From Canna indica (Eukaryota > Streptophyta > Magnoliopsida > Zingiberales > Cannaceae), in the NCBI GenBank assembly GCA_034359265.1, contig CP136894.1:31278501-31342500 (forward strand): 64,000 nucleotides of DNA, read 5' to 3'. The notes beneath the pieces are model-generated. The model worked only from the letters and a program-made list of their open reading frames with translations, did no database searches and had not been told where the DNA came from. Positions 49,055 through 60,097 of this stretch are shown one piece after another. The stretch's first letter is position 1. Each line of letters opens with the position of its first letter. A program made the position numbers and the translations under genes.

Positions 49055-51075
49055 GCCGACCCACAGACTGGATTGAGGGAAGGCCCTAGCCATCCCTTGG
49101 ATTTGGGTTTTTTTTCGATGATCGAGGTTGATTCTCGTTGAAATCGTGTGATTCATTGATCCGTAATTATTTCTTATTGGATCCTTGTTGTTTCTACGAT
49201 TTTGTGTATGGATTTCTACGCTTTTAGGGGCCGGCCGAATCAAGAAAAAAGGGGAAAGATCATACCGAAATTTACCTCAATTTCCTTGAGTCGTGAAGGC
49301 TTAAAAATTAGTGGTTCTTGTTTGTTCGATTAAGGTAGAGATTGAAGAGAATCATAGTTGAACAAAGCATGATTTCTCCTCCATCTCCAAGGGCTCGGCC
49401 GAGTGGGTGAAACCCATGAATAGGGTTCGGCCGAGTGAGAGGAAAGGGGAAGAATTAAGTTAGAAATAAATTTTCCATAGAGATCTATGATTAAGGCTTA
49501 ATTTATGGATGATTTCATACTATAATGCTTGTAGGGAAATTCTTTTAATATTTAAGTGTAAGAAGTTCTCAATATGATGGTAAACTTAGCAAGTATGTTT
49601 CGCAATGAATGTCTACTTGAACTTTCCTACATGGATTTAATCGTTCTCGAATTTAATTTAATTATGCTGAAATCATATTTTTAATTGCAGAAATTCATTA
49701 TTTAATTGTTGTGATTATGTAGAAAATTGTGGTAAGTTTATTGTGAAAGTTTCCCATAATTTATGTTCCATGATTAATTAGATTTTGGGAATTTAGAATG
49801 TCGATGACACGTCAATTCAATAGAGACATTTTGTATGAGGCACAAGGAAGAGATAGGTGCAAGCATAAACTTGATTACCTATTTTTGTGGGCTCAAGTGT
49901 GAGGGGGAAACCGTCTAGTTGACGATATAATTACTAGAAACCATATATATGGACATTTTGACTTAGAGATATTAGATGCTTGCACCTAGGAATCTAATAC
50001 TTAAAGTTTTGAAATGAGAGGGCCCGGATACGGGCGAAAGCCCGAGAGGTGCTTAATAATTGGTAGAATATCTTGTTTGTGTATTGTGCTTGAGATGGTC
50101 GGGCTGAGGGGTGCTTTTAGCCGGCGCGGCTATTACCCAAGCTCAGCGGGCGATTTTAGGGTATTGAGATTGCACCAGCGGGCCACGCTAGGTGTTAGAC
50201 CCGAGTGGCAAAGGGTCTTGAGATTCCGTCAGTGGGCCACGCTGACAGTAGACCCGAGTTGGGTGGGACTTGCTATCCCTAATTCGGTGGGGTTCCTGAA
50301 AACTAGTTGACCATCTTAGTTGATGGGCCCGGTGGTTGAATCACTATATGTGAATTTCCATGTGTGACATATCCGATATGGATTGGTTGTAGCATTTGAT
50401 TTTTGCAGCCGGTTGGCCGGGTATTATTATTTAATATGAAGATCGGTTACGACCGAGAGTGCCCCTCAGGGCGGAGCCATAGGGCCGAATGGTAGCTGCA
50501 AGAATAAGTCCAAGGTTGGCCACGACTACGACTAATCAGGGTGCGGCCGACTGGCCAAAGTTGTGTGAAAATTCGGTCTTATATTATGCATCTTTACTAT
50601 TCTAGACTGCGATTATACAGGCATTTAAGTGATGGTTCAGTAGAATCACTCACTGAGTTTCTCATGGACTCACGGTTTATTGTCTTTGTTTTACAGAGCC
50701 TGACCAGTGATGTACGGCTTGATGGCATGGCGTGGTTGGAGTGCAGGTGGCGACGTGGATCTCATAGCAGACGGTCATATAGTCGTAGTCGTGTTGAGTA
50801 GAGTCGTTGTGCATGCACTAAGTTGATTTCTGTAAAATTTTGAGTCTTTTCTTTAAAAACCTTGAGATGTCCTTTAAAACATTGAGTTATTTCTTGAACT
50901 TGCCTTTGTTAAACCATTTTCAAACATTTATTAAAGTTTGGTATCGTTGCTTTTATTTATGATTCCCATGTCATTCTGGTTGCATATTATGTGTTGATGA
51001 TTAGTGCATGTGATAGGCTTCGGCGTACCGACACGTACCCTGGCCGGTCACGCGACCCTGAGTTGGGGCATGACA
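49055..51075 (+). mobile_element. 5'-truncated family A LTR fragment flanked by a 24-base direct repeat
   Basis: It ends CTGAGTTGGGGCATGACA as family A LTRs do, and has the ATCACTCACTGAGTTTCTC and GCCTGACCAGTGATG blocks near 50645-50715. The TGTAAGACCC start is missing. The D LTR sequence AGTCTCCATTAACTATGTGA and four more bases occurs on both sides (49031-49054 and 51076-51099), far longer than the 5-base duplication of an LTR insertion. Confidence 0.8.
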
Positions 51076-51396
51076 AGTCTCCATTAACTATGTGAATTAT
51101 GGTAGCAAACATAGCAAGCTGATGCTTCTTCTCCATCCAACAAAAGTGGATGAAATCATGAAACTTCTGATTAGTTAACAAGCAATTTCTAGCCACCGTA
51201 TAATCCCTAGAACAGCCCTAAAGGGGTCCTTACCACTGCCCTAGTGCATGTGATAACCAAGGAAAAATCCAAGCAAGACATTCCCAGCGCCGCTTTCTTT
51301 AATAAACAACACTCGGCCAACCCCGAGGGATTATTTCTAGGAAAATAGATTTAGAATCCAAACCACTCACCTAGGATTGGATTGGATAAGGAAGAT

Positions 51397-51519
51397 AGTT
51401 GGTGTTTGGCCAACCAAAATTAGGGCATGATACTGCCCTAATTCTTATTAATAGTAGTAATATTACATCTTAGTCCATCAAACATGCAATATTACAAATA
51501 GGTCTCTAACTATTCAATA
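51397..51519 (-). repeat. 3' LTR of the copia element (123 bp)
   Basis: Element-sense sequence runs TATTGAATAG to CACCAACT. It matches 59023-59145 with only a few differences, near 51407-51415, 51432 and 51473. Confidence 0.9.
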
Positions 51520-51539
51520 CTCCCCCTCAAGATGGTGCA

Positions 51540-54500
51540 TATATATCATGCAAACCCATCTAGCGAATACATGAAAGAAATAAGCTACCATTAAGACCTT
51601 TTGTAAACACATGTGCTCAGACGACCGAACGAAAGGAATGCAAATTATTCCTTAATCCAATTTTTCTTTAAAGAAGTGGCGATCTAGTTCAATGTGTTTA
51701 GTTCTATCATGCTAAACCGAATTAGTTGCAATTTCAATTGTAGCCTTGTTGTCGCAAAAAAATCGAACAGGACCCTCAGGGCATAGATGCAACTCAGAAA
51801 GAAGATTTCTTAACCATAATATCTCGCATACCCCTTGAGCCATGGCCCGATATTCTGCTTCTGCACTGGAACTAGCTACAACGCCTTGTTTTTTACTTCT
51901 CCATGCAACTAAGTTTTCTCCAACGAATGTGCAATAGCCTGATGTAGATCAGTGATCTTCTACTGATCCTGCCCAGTCAGCATCGATATACCCCTCAATT
52001 CTCAAATTGTCCTATTTGGAGAATAGCAAGCCACGTCCGGGACAACCCTTGAGATATCTCAAAATTCGATATACAACATCCATGTGGTGCTCACATGGGT
52101 TATGCATGTACCTACTCACCACACTCACAGCAAAGGTAATATTTGGTCTAGTGTGTGAGAGATATATTAACTTCCCTACTAGTCTTTGATACATTTCTCG
52201 ATTAACAGGTGTGCTATTATCAGTGGTGAAGCGATGATTCTGATCAATGGGAGTTGCTATCGGCTTGCACCCCAGCATGCCTGACTCAGTCAACAAATCT
52301 AACACATACTTTCACTGAGATAAAAATATACCACGAGCGGAATATGCAACCTCAATCCCAAGGAAATATCATAGTTCTCCTAGACTTTTTACTTCAAAAA
52401 CTTGTGCTAGTTGATCCTTTAAGCGCTTAATTTCTTTTGTATCATCGTCGGTGACAATGATATCATCAACATAAACTATCAAAATAGTTACCTTCCTTTG
52501 ATGATGCCTAAAGAAGAGGGTATGATCAGCATTACTTTGAGTATAGCCCATGGCTACCACTACTCTACGGAACCTATCAAACTAGGCTCTCGGGTGACTA
52601 TTTTAGGCCATACAATGATCTTTGCAAATGACATACCATACCAGTTGTGTCTGTAGTGTTGAATTCTAGTGGTATCTCCATGTACACCTCTTCTTGTAGA
52701 TCTCCATGTAAGAAGGCATTCTTAACATTGAGTTGATGAAGTTTCCACCCACAATTCACAGCACATGAAAGAAGTGTATGAACAGAGTTCATCTTTGCCA
52801 CAGGTGCAAAAGTCTCATCATAATCAATGCCATATGTTTGAGTATAGCCTTTTGCCACTAATCGAGCTTTGAATCGATCCACTTTACCTTCTGGAGTCTG
52901 CTTTACGGTGAATACCCATTTGCATCCAACAGGTTTCTTTCCTTTGGGCTGAGGCACGAGTTCCCATGTTTTATTTTTGGCTAAAGCTCTCATCTCTTCC
53001 ATATTTGCTTCCTTCCACTTAGGGTCCGCCAAGGCAATCTTCCAATTAGGAGGGGATGGAAACAGAGGATAATGCTGAAATAAAGCATTTATAGGCAGAA
53101 GATAAGTAATTGTAGGAAACATATTGGGAGATATCATAGCGGTAATGAGGTGGAAGTACGGAAGCGCGAGTACCCTTGCGAAGAGCAATGGGAAGTTCTA
53201 AAGTGGAGGAAGTGGGAGAGATGTTACCTTGAGGTACAGTGTTTGAAGCTGTGACCAGGAAGGACTCTTGAGATCCGGGAGAATGCACAATGGTCTCAGT
53301 ATCACCGGATGAGTGAGGAAGATTAGGCTCGGGTTCCTCCTATTGGATTAGTTCCTCAGGTTCTTGTTGAATGGATTCCTGGATCATCTCTTGTCCATTA
53401 ATTGTCTCACGATAAGTCTCAAACTCTGGCACTGTCTCCCCCTCACGATGAGTCCACCTGAATACTAGAGACGAAAGAAAATCATCCACCGTGGAGGTTG
53501 ATATGGAATCTGGAGTTGATGGTGAATAGTAAGCATCAGTCTCTTGAAATATCACGTCCATACTGACAAAGAACTTCCGCTCAGGAGGATAATAACACTT
53601 ATATCCCTTTTGTGTAGATGAATACCCAACAAAAACACACTTCAGAGAACGAGAATCCAGCTTGTCCAATGAAGAATGATGATTGCGAACAAAGCAAACA
53701 CAACCAAAGACTCTTGGAGGCACAATAAACTTGGCAGTTCCAAGAAGACACTCCAAGGGTGATTGATAGTTCAAAGCACAAAGAGGCATTCGATTGATCA
53801 AATGACAATCTATAAGAACCGCTTCTCCCCATAGGTACTTGGGTACATTCATTGAGAAAAGAAGAGATCGGGTTACCTCCAAAAGATGACGGTTTTTTCT
53901 CTCTGACACTCCATTTTGAGCTGGTGTATTCACATGTCGTTTGATGAATAATACCATACTCTACCAAGTAAGCTTGAAACTCCTTGTGGGTGTATTTAGT
54001 ACCATTATCTGAGCGGAGTACTTTAACTTTAGCATTAAATTGCGTACCAACCATCATATGAAACTCTTTAAAACACCGAAAGACTTCGTCTTTATGTCTG
54101 AGGAGGTACACCCAAGTTGTGCGACTAAAACAGCCAATAAATGTAACAAACCAACGATGTCCAAAAATAGCAGTAGTACGGCAAGGATCCCAAACATCAC
54201 TAAGAACAATATGAAATGGTTCATTGCTTAGATTTGCAGTGTAAGGATAAACACTTCTAGTATGTTTAACAAAATCACACGCATCACAGACGAGCTGGTC
54301 TTTATTACACAACTGATAAAGAGACGGAAATAGTTTCTCTAAAACTTGAAAAGATAGATGTCCAAGCCTGCGATGATACAATTGCAGCTCATCCACTGCT
54401 TTACTTGAGAAAGAAGTCATCAGTCCTATCTTATTGTGTGGAGTCATCGTGCTCTGTAGGTGATAAAGACCATCGTGCATTCTACCAGTTCCAATCGTCT

Positions 54501-54954
54501 TCCCTATCGACAACTTCTGAAAAAGACAGTAAGTAGGAAAGAAAGTCACTTTACAGTTAAGTGATTTAGTGATAGAGCTAATAGAAAGAAGGTTCATAGG
54601 AAAGCTAGGGATGTGCAATAAAGATGAAAGATAAAGAGAAGGTGAAATGCTAACTGCACCTCTAGCGGAAACGGAAGTAAAGGAGACATCAGCAATACGA
54701 ACCTTATCTTTACCTAAGCATGGAAAATAAGACACAAAGGAATTTGATGTCCCAGTCATATAATTAGAAGCCCCTGAGTCAATGACCCAAGAAGAGACAA
54801 GAATGTTTTTACAATCAAATGCATTTAGTGAACAATCCAATGCACTATAAGGAATACCTGACTGAGCAAAGTTGGAATGGTGAGTGGTAGATTGACTAGG
54901 GTTTCTTGTAGGTGGTGAGGAGTCTCCGATGGAAGTAGAGTCTAACTTTGCCAT
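51540..54954 (-). pseudogene. Degraded copia pol (protease, integrase, RT, RNase H)
   Basis: Protease keeps its active site (VIDSGASNYMTG). The GAG-pre-integrase zinc motif (HRRLGHLSF to CDACDFVKH) is near 54350-54270. The integrase core has LSDVWDP, LRSDNGTKYTHKEF and, after a frameshift near 53960, NGVSERKNRHLLEVTRS. RT (53188-52300) has WKEANMEEMRALAKNKTWEL, but motif A reads QLNVKNAFLHGDL, where Asp is expected instead of Asn; YVDDIIV is intact. RNase H (about 52020-51790) has ADWAGS, ASSSAEAEYRAMAQG and a CGA-to-TGA stop near 51950. Frameshifts lie near 52590 and 52340. It once reverse-transcribed and integrated this element; it is inactive now. Confidence 0.9.
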
Positions 54955-54957
54955 GAG

Positions 54958-55959
54958 TTATTTAATTATTTGAAGAACTTTTGCTGATGCATCATGGGAG
55001 GAGGCAGACAAGAGAGTTTGACCATCGATATTGTGTTCAGAATAGTGAGCCTGCCCTGTAGGAAATCCTCGTCCGCCCCCTCTGCTCCCTCCACATCGAT
55101 AACCACATCCTCCACCACGAGTAGGTCTTCCATGAAGTTGCCAACATGTATCTTTTATGTGACCTATTTTGTGACAATGATCACACTGCAATTCTTCTCT
55201 ATCATTTTTTGGTCGTGGTTGAACAACAAGTGCAGATCGAGTTGTCTCACCAGCATCAACCATAACTCGTCTTCGAGTTTCTTCACTCTGAACAATGGAG
55301 AAGGCTTGTTGTAAAGAGGGTAATGTATCTCCTCACCCGAGGATCTGGACTTGTATAGAATCAAACTCGAGATTAAGTCCAGCAAGAAAGTCAAATAGGC
55401 GCTCCTCCTCAATATATATTTTGTGAATGACAGCGTCCTCTGCATGGATAGGCTTGAAAGGATGATTAAAATCTAATCCAGCCCACAATCTTCTGAGTTC
55501 TGCAACATAAGCAATCACAAACATGTCTCCCTGACGAACACAACATATCTGACACTGAATCTCATATGCCTAGGGAGAATTTTCCTTTTGAGAAAAGGTC
55601 TGAGTAGCTGCCTCCCAAATCTCGCTAGCTGTCTCAAAAAAATAGAACCCTTGACTGACTGTCGGTGTCATAGAGTGGAGTAACCAACACATAACTAGAG
55701 AATTCTCTGATATCCACAATGTCTGAGCAGGATCTTCATTTGCCGTTTTAGCTCCGTTGAGATACCCCTCCAAACCACGAGCTCGGACAAATAATCGTAC
55801 ACTGCGAGACCACATAAGATAGGAGGAAGGCCCATCTAGTCGGACATGACTGATTTGAAGAGACAGATTCTCCATCACAATTCCCGACTTAATATTTGTA
55901 ACTTGGCTCCCTTCCTTCAACACTTGCTCACCTCCCTCCATAACACCTCCAGTCATCAT
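54958..55959 (-). pseudogene. Copia gag with stops
   Basis: Starts MMTGGVMEGGEQ. The UBN2/gag-like part has LDGPSSYLMWSRSVRLFVRA and MLHSMTP-type sequence, and a stop at about 55570. The frame then continues through AELRRLWAGLDFNHPF and DFLAGLNLEFDSIQVQILG with a stop at 55333, and ends with a CCHC zinc knuckle (CDHCHKIGHIKDTC) and a Gly/Arg-rich tail near 55100. A stop at 54958 separates it from pol. It formed the nucleocapsid of the element. Confidence 0.88.
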
Positions 55960-56504
55960 TTTTATTCAAGAATAATATTGTTTACATTAAACAATCAGAT
56001 TGTTGCATATAAAAATTACATCAAACAGAGGTTTTACACAATGGTTGACCAACAACAGCGGTGCAGATTTGATATGTTAACTGGTAGTCGATGACAATAA
56101 TCTAGACGACCTCCGACCCTCGGCTGGTAAGAAACAACTCTCGAGTTGGTGTAGACGGCTACAAGGATGGCAGTCACGCGCAAGCGAGGAGCAAAGCCTC
56201 GGTTGCAAGTTGATACTATTCCTACTGGCTAGGATGAAGACGGTGCTCAGATCGCGCCAGTCAAGAAGACGAACAAGAAGATAGATAGCTGCGGGTGATT
56301 CTTTGCCCGCTGTTGATGAAACGACTGCAAGGTGCAGTAGCCGTGGCCGGTGAAGATGTCTACAAGGCACAGCCTGCGGGTAGCAAGGAAGAGCCGCCCG
56401 CGGATGAGAGAAACCCGCGTTCGAGTAGAGATCAGGTGGAGCGGCCGAATTGTTGATCGGAGGTGGAGGAGTTGTGCGGTGTCGAGCGGTGAGGAGTCGG
56501 GCGG
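55960..56504 (-). other. Copia 5' leader between gag and the nested solo LTR
   Basis: No reliable coding. The long frame at 56077-56667 runs into the nested LTR and resembles no protein I recognise, so it is a chance frame. The leader continues at 59005-59010 next to the primer site. Confidence 0.6.
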
Positions 56505-58999
56505 TGTAAGACCCAGGAAAATTTCCTAATATAAAAATTTGTTTTGGTGCAACGCGCCAGACCCAGGGATAGTCAAGTCGAGCCTCAGGATCGCCTCGAG
56601 TAAAAAGGTATGACTCGACTATTGATGCATGGAATTTAATTGGGTGATTGACCTTCCTTTTATACAATCATACCTTAAAACAATTTTAAATTGACTCATG
56701 TTGTGGGTTGAGTCGGAACCCAAGTCGAGTTCGGGTTTAGAGTCTTGAGTAGGAGTCAAGTGAGTCAAGAGCCTATATGGAAGGCTAGATGAGGGATTAA
56801 AATCCCTCATCCTTGTGCGTGCGACTCATCTTTGAGTCGCACAAGGCAGCCTAGGAGAGGGGGAGAAGAAGCAAGGAAAAGGGGAAACTTTGGGTTGATC
56901 CAGGATTTCGCGCCATCGCCGGAAGATTCGAAGTCGTCGTCATCCGATCTTTCATTCTCCACAATCGAGGTGAGTGGTTGGATTTGAAAAATATGGGGGA
57001 GGTGGGTGGTCGAACCCTTTGTGGTGATAGGATCGTGCTCTCGCGATTTTTCCTACGAATTGAGTTTTCGTAGTTGTATATATATGCTTCTTGTAACAAT
57101 ACTTGCCGGATCATTTTGTTTCTTGTCATTTTCTCAGATCTAGGGCTACCGAATCATGGGGAAAGGGGAAAGGTCATGCCAAAATTTTCCCCAATCCCCT
57201 TGACGGAAGTAGAGCCCTTAGATGAATATAAATCTTCCATTGGAGCACTCGACTTCGTCGATTTCACATGTTAAACAGTTTGACTTCCCTAGAACTCCTA
57301 GGTATGGCCGAATGAACCCTAAACCTCATGAAGAGGGTTCGGCCAGGGGTAGGGGAAGAGGGTAAATGAGTCCATATGACATTAAGATATATCAGAGACG
57401 AATAGTTAGGGATGTAGTTAAAGTCTTCTTTCCCTTTTCTACTCTAAGGGCCATGGCCGAGCAAGGTTTCCCTTGCTCAAGGCTCGGCCAAGCCTAGGGA
57501 GGGGGAATAGGGTGGCTTTAGATGGAAACTTCCATGGTCATAAGGTTCAGGCTATAGAGACATGATGATACATAGGAAGAACACTAATCATAGTAAGTAA
57601 ATTGATTGATTTATGAGATTGTAGGAATGCTAGCTTAATGACCATCCTTAGCTCATTAAATATTTCAAATTTGAAATGATGTAATAGTTTACCATGCTTG
57701 GTATTTCATGCATTTTTGAATTCATTGCTACCTTGTCATGCTAGATAAATTATTTCTTATTGTGCTTAATTCTAAAGGTGGTGTATAATTGTTATGCATG
57801 AATATTATGGCCATACATAGTAGATGTTGTAAAGTTTGCTTACGTTTCTTTAAATTACACATGCTGTCCTAAAATGTTCAGGGGCGGAATTCCAAGGTCG
57901 GTACATGGAATTCCTCCCCCAAGATAGTGTATAATGTTAGATAACATGTAGGGCGTTGCGAGACGCTCAACATATATGGAAACTTAGTTAGGAGAAGATA
58001 TAACTTCTAGTAAACATTTTGAAAATCTAGAACTCTTAGGTGTACACATATTGAAAGGGCAGCATTAATTTGTTGGCCCTGTAGCCCGGATTAGGGCCAG
58101 ATACGAGCAATTGCCCGAAAGGTATATAAGGAAACCCTAGGACATTGATTGTGTGATGTTCTTGAGATGGTCCACCGAGAAGCGTGGAGGTCAAAAATGA
58201 CCAATGCTTAGCTCAGCCAGTGTTTGGGTCTTGAGGTGCGCCAGCGGGCCCGCTAGGTGCAGACACCAGTTGGGTGGGACTAGCTATCCTTACCCCAGAC
58301 GGTGTCCGGAGATTAGTGGACCATCCTAGTCGAAGGCCCGGGATTATTTGGTTACATCTTGATATGATGTGGCCGACGGCCAATATGATTCTACCTTGTA
58401 TGGTAGGACCGGCTGTAGCCGGGATTTTTATTCCACAAGTAGGCCCAAGGGCCGGATGCCAGAGGCTTGATAGGCCGAGTGACCCATGGGGTCAGTAGTC
58501 ACATTAAAAGTATCTTACCTCCCTGAATATATATTATGTTACCTTGTATGATATTCTTGAATAATTGAGGATTATGTGGAGGTTCCCTAGAACCACTCAC
58601 TGAGTCCTAAGTGAACTCACAGTTTGTTCTTGTTTTTGTAGAGCATTAGCAGTGATTGTGACCTGTCGACATGGTGCAGCTGGTGGGCGGGAGGTGGTGT
58701 CAGATCTCGTAGCGGCGTCCATGAGTCATAGACCAGTGTTTAGTTGTTATTTTATTTTCTGCACTGATAGTTGTATTTTGAAAGAGTTTGTAAAAACTTG
58801 ATACTTGAGACGTTCAGTTGTTCCGATGTTGGTTTTCTTGTTTGGTTTGAAAACATAAAATTGTGAAATTTGAAAACTTTTTAATAAAGTTTGTGTTGAG
58901 ATTTTTTTTATCGATGTGTTCTGATTTTCTTTATATCAGTGTGAACAGTAGACTATAGGGCAGGATGTAGGTCACACTACCCTCAGTTGGGGTGTGACA
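56505..58999 (+). mobile_element. Solo LTR, family A (2495 bp), target duplication GGCGG
   Basis: It starts TGTAAGACCCAGG and ends TTGGGGTGTGACA, flanked by a perfect GGCGG duplication (56500-56504 and 59000-59004). It lies in the 5' leader of the copia element and is the only complete uninterrupted family A LTR here. Blocks near 58590-58660 (ACCACTCACTGAGTC and GAGCATTAGCAGTGA) match 1220-1300 and 50645-50715. No internal sequence. Confidence 0.92.
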
Positions 59000-59010
59000 G
59001 GCGGCGCCTG

Positions 59011-59022
59011 GCTTTGATACCA
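59011..59022 (-). other. Primer-binding site of the copia element
   Basis: On the minus strand it reads TGGTATCAAAGC, one mismatch from the initiator-Met tRNA complement, directly at the LTR boundary. Confidence 0.88.
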
Positions 59023-59145
59023 AGTTGGTGTTAGGCCAAAAAAAATTTGGGCATGATATTGCCCTAATTCTTATTAATAGTAGTAATATTACACCTTAGT
59101 CCATCAAACATGCAATATTACAAATAGGTCTCTAACTATTCAATA
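59023..59145 (-). repeat. 5' LTR of the copia element (123 bp)
   Basis: Almost identical to 51397-51519. Followed by the AAGAT target duplication and then D LTR sequence. Confidence 0.9.
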
Positions 59146-59569
59146 AAGATGATCAAGAAGTTCTGCGTCGTATTCGATCTCCGGCTGATTCCCTCTCCAG
59201 TTCATCCCTCTTCCACTTGCCTCCTTGGGTAGCGTGTGTCTCCTCGTTGGAGCCGTACGCCCCAGGTGGCTCTAGTTATATTTATTTTTAATTTTTAATT
59301 GCTGAAATTACCAGTTTGCCCCTTATCACTTAACTCTGCCCAACTTGCTCAAAACGAGACCTATTTGAGCTCTGATCGCACCCTTGAACTCGGCTCAAGT
59401 CCAACTCGGACTTGACACAAGCTTAATTATAATTTAAGTAATTTATATTGAGCAAGGGTCTCAGTTCTATTCGCGTCCAACCGCGATTAACTCTGCACGC
59501 GCCGTTATTCACTAGGCTTATCCCGCTGAACCCAATATGCAAAATTTAATAACTTTTGTGGGTAATACA

Positions 59570-60097
59570 AATATATTTGCCCCATAACACAAATTTAATC
59601 ATATCCGTGATGATTCGTTAACTATCCGTCCACAAAAAAATAAACGACATTATGTCCATGTTGAGGGGGTTAACGGACCGTCATGAATAGGAGCATACCA
59701 ACTTGTCTATATGTCGGTCCGTCATATAGATTTGATCCTATCCACGACGGTCTATTAACTTCGTCATCATGGACATAACGTCGTTTATTTTTTTGTGGAC
59801 AGAGAGTTAATAGACCGTCGCAGATTGGTTCAAATCTATTATACGAGGCAAACATATATAATCAAATCTGTGCTACGGGGCAAACATATAGGACTAAAAA
59901 TTTTGAAATAAAATTTATAGGACCAAATATGTTAATGTGTATGACCAAATCGACCAAATATGTTAATGTGTATGACCAAATCCATTGATGGAGAGTTAAT
60001 GGACCGTTATAGATAGGACCAAATCGATGCTATGGAACAAACTTATAAGACTAAAAATATCAAAATGAAACTTATAGGACCAAAGTCCAAAAAATTG
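59570..60097. repeat. Centre and right arm of the foldback element
   Basis: Contains alternating direct and inverted copies of CCAAAT.TG.. GGACCGT units, for example 'ACCAAATATGTTAATGTGTATG' twice at 59931-59980, and the nested hairpin arms. It pairs with 34887-35137. Confidence 0.8.

Larger units (their letters stand above)
51397..59145 (-). mobile_element. Ty1/copia element with 123-bp LTRs, target duplication AAGAT
   Basis: LTRs 51397-51519 and 59023-59145 are each 123 bp and almost identical. A perfect AAGAT duplication flanks them (51392-51396 and 59146-59150); the sibling D LTR at 37641-37670 shows the uninterrupted site. The minus-strand primer site TGGTATCAAAGC (59011-59022) abuts the 5' LTR, and a polypurine tract (51520-51531) abuts the 3' LTR. 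Order gag, protease, integrase, RT, RNase H defines Ty1/copia. Without the nested solo LTR it is about 5.25 kb, the usual size. Confidence 0.93.
35138..59569 (-). mobile_element. Ty3/gypsy-type element D, full span with both LTRs
   Basis: A perfect 5-bp duplication AATAT (35133-35137 and 59570-59574) flanks it. The left 3' LTR (35138-38098, 2961 bp) is followed by a minus-strand polypurine tract (38100-38125). The right 5' LTR (46859-59569) is opened by two later insertions. A primer-site remnant (TATCAGAGC on the minus strand, 46845-46853) lies inside the 5' LTR. Between them almost no polyprotein of D survives: a short tail (EKYPRLL-like near 38180) and a noncoding leader (46190-46858) homologous to 16440-17060 of G1. 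Element E and LTR remnants fill the rest. Confidence 0.88.
46859..59569 (-). repeat. 5' LTR of D, opened by an LTR fragment and a copia element
   Basis: It starts TGTCACGCGCC and ends GGGTAATACA. LTR sequence is present at 46859-49054, 51076-51396 and 59146-59569; removing the insertions gives about 2.9 kb, like the 3' LTR. The roughly 80-base minisatellite lies at 47455-47745. Confidence 0.85.
34887..60097. mobile_element. Foldback-type element with long terminal inverted repeats, split by gypsy D
   Basis: The left arm (34887-35137) and the complement of 59830-60097 align over more than 220 bases, both starting TTTTTTGGACTTT.GTCCTATAA. The centre (59570-59880) survives on the right side and contains a nested hairpin (GTCCACAAAAAAATAAACGAC near 59626 pairs with its complement near 59780-59800). 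Without the insertion it would be about 780 bases. It has no coding sequence and is a MITE or foldback element of unknown superfamily; I could not identify its own target duplication. Confidence 0.8.

Noticed and set aside
56077..56667. 196-residue minus-strand open frame
   Set aside because: It crosses the boundary of the solo LTR at 56505 and resembles no domain; a chance frame in GC-richer leader and LTR.
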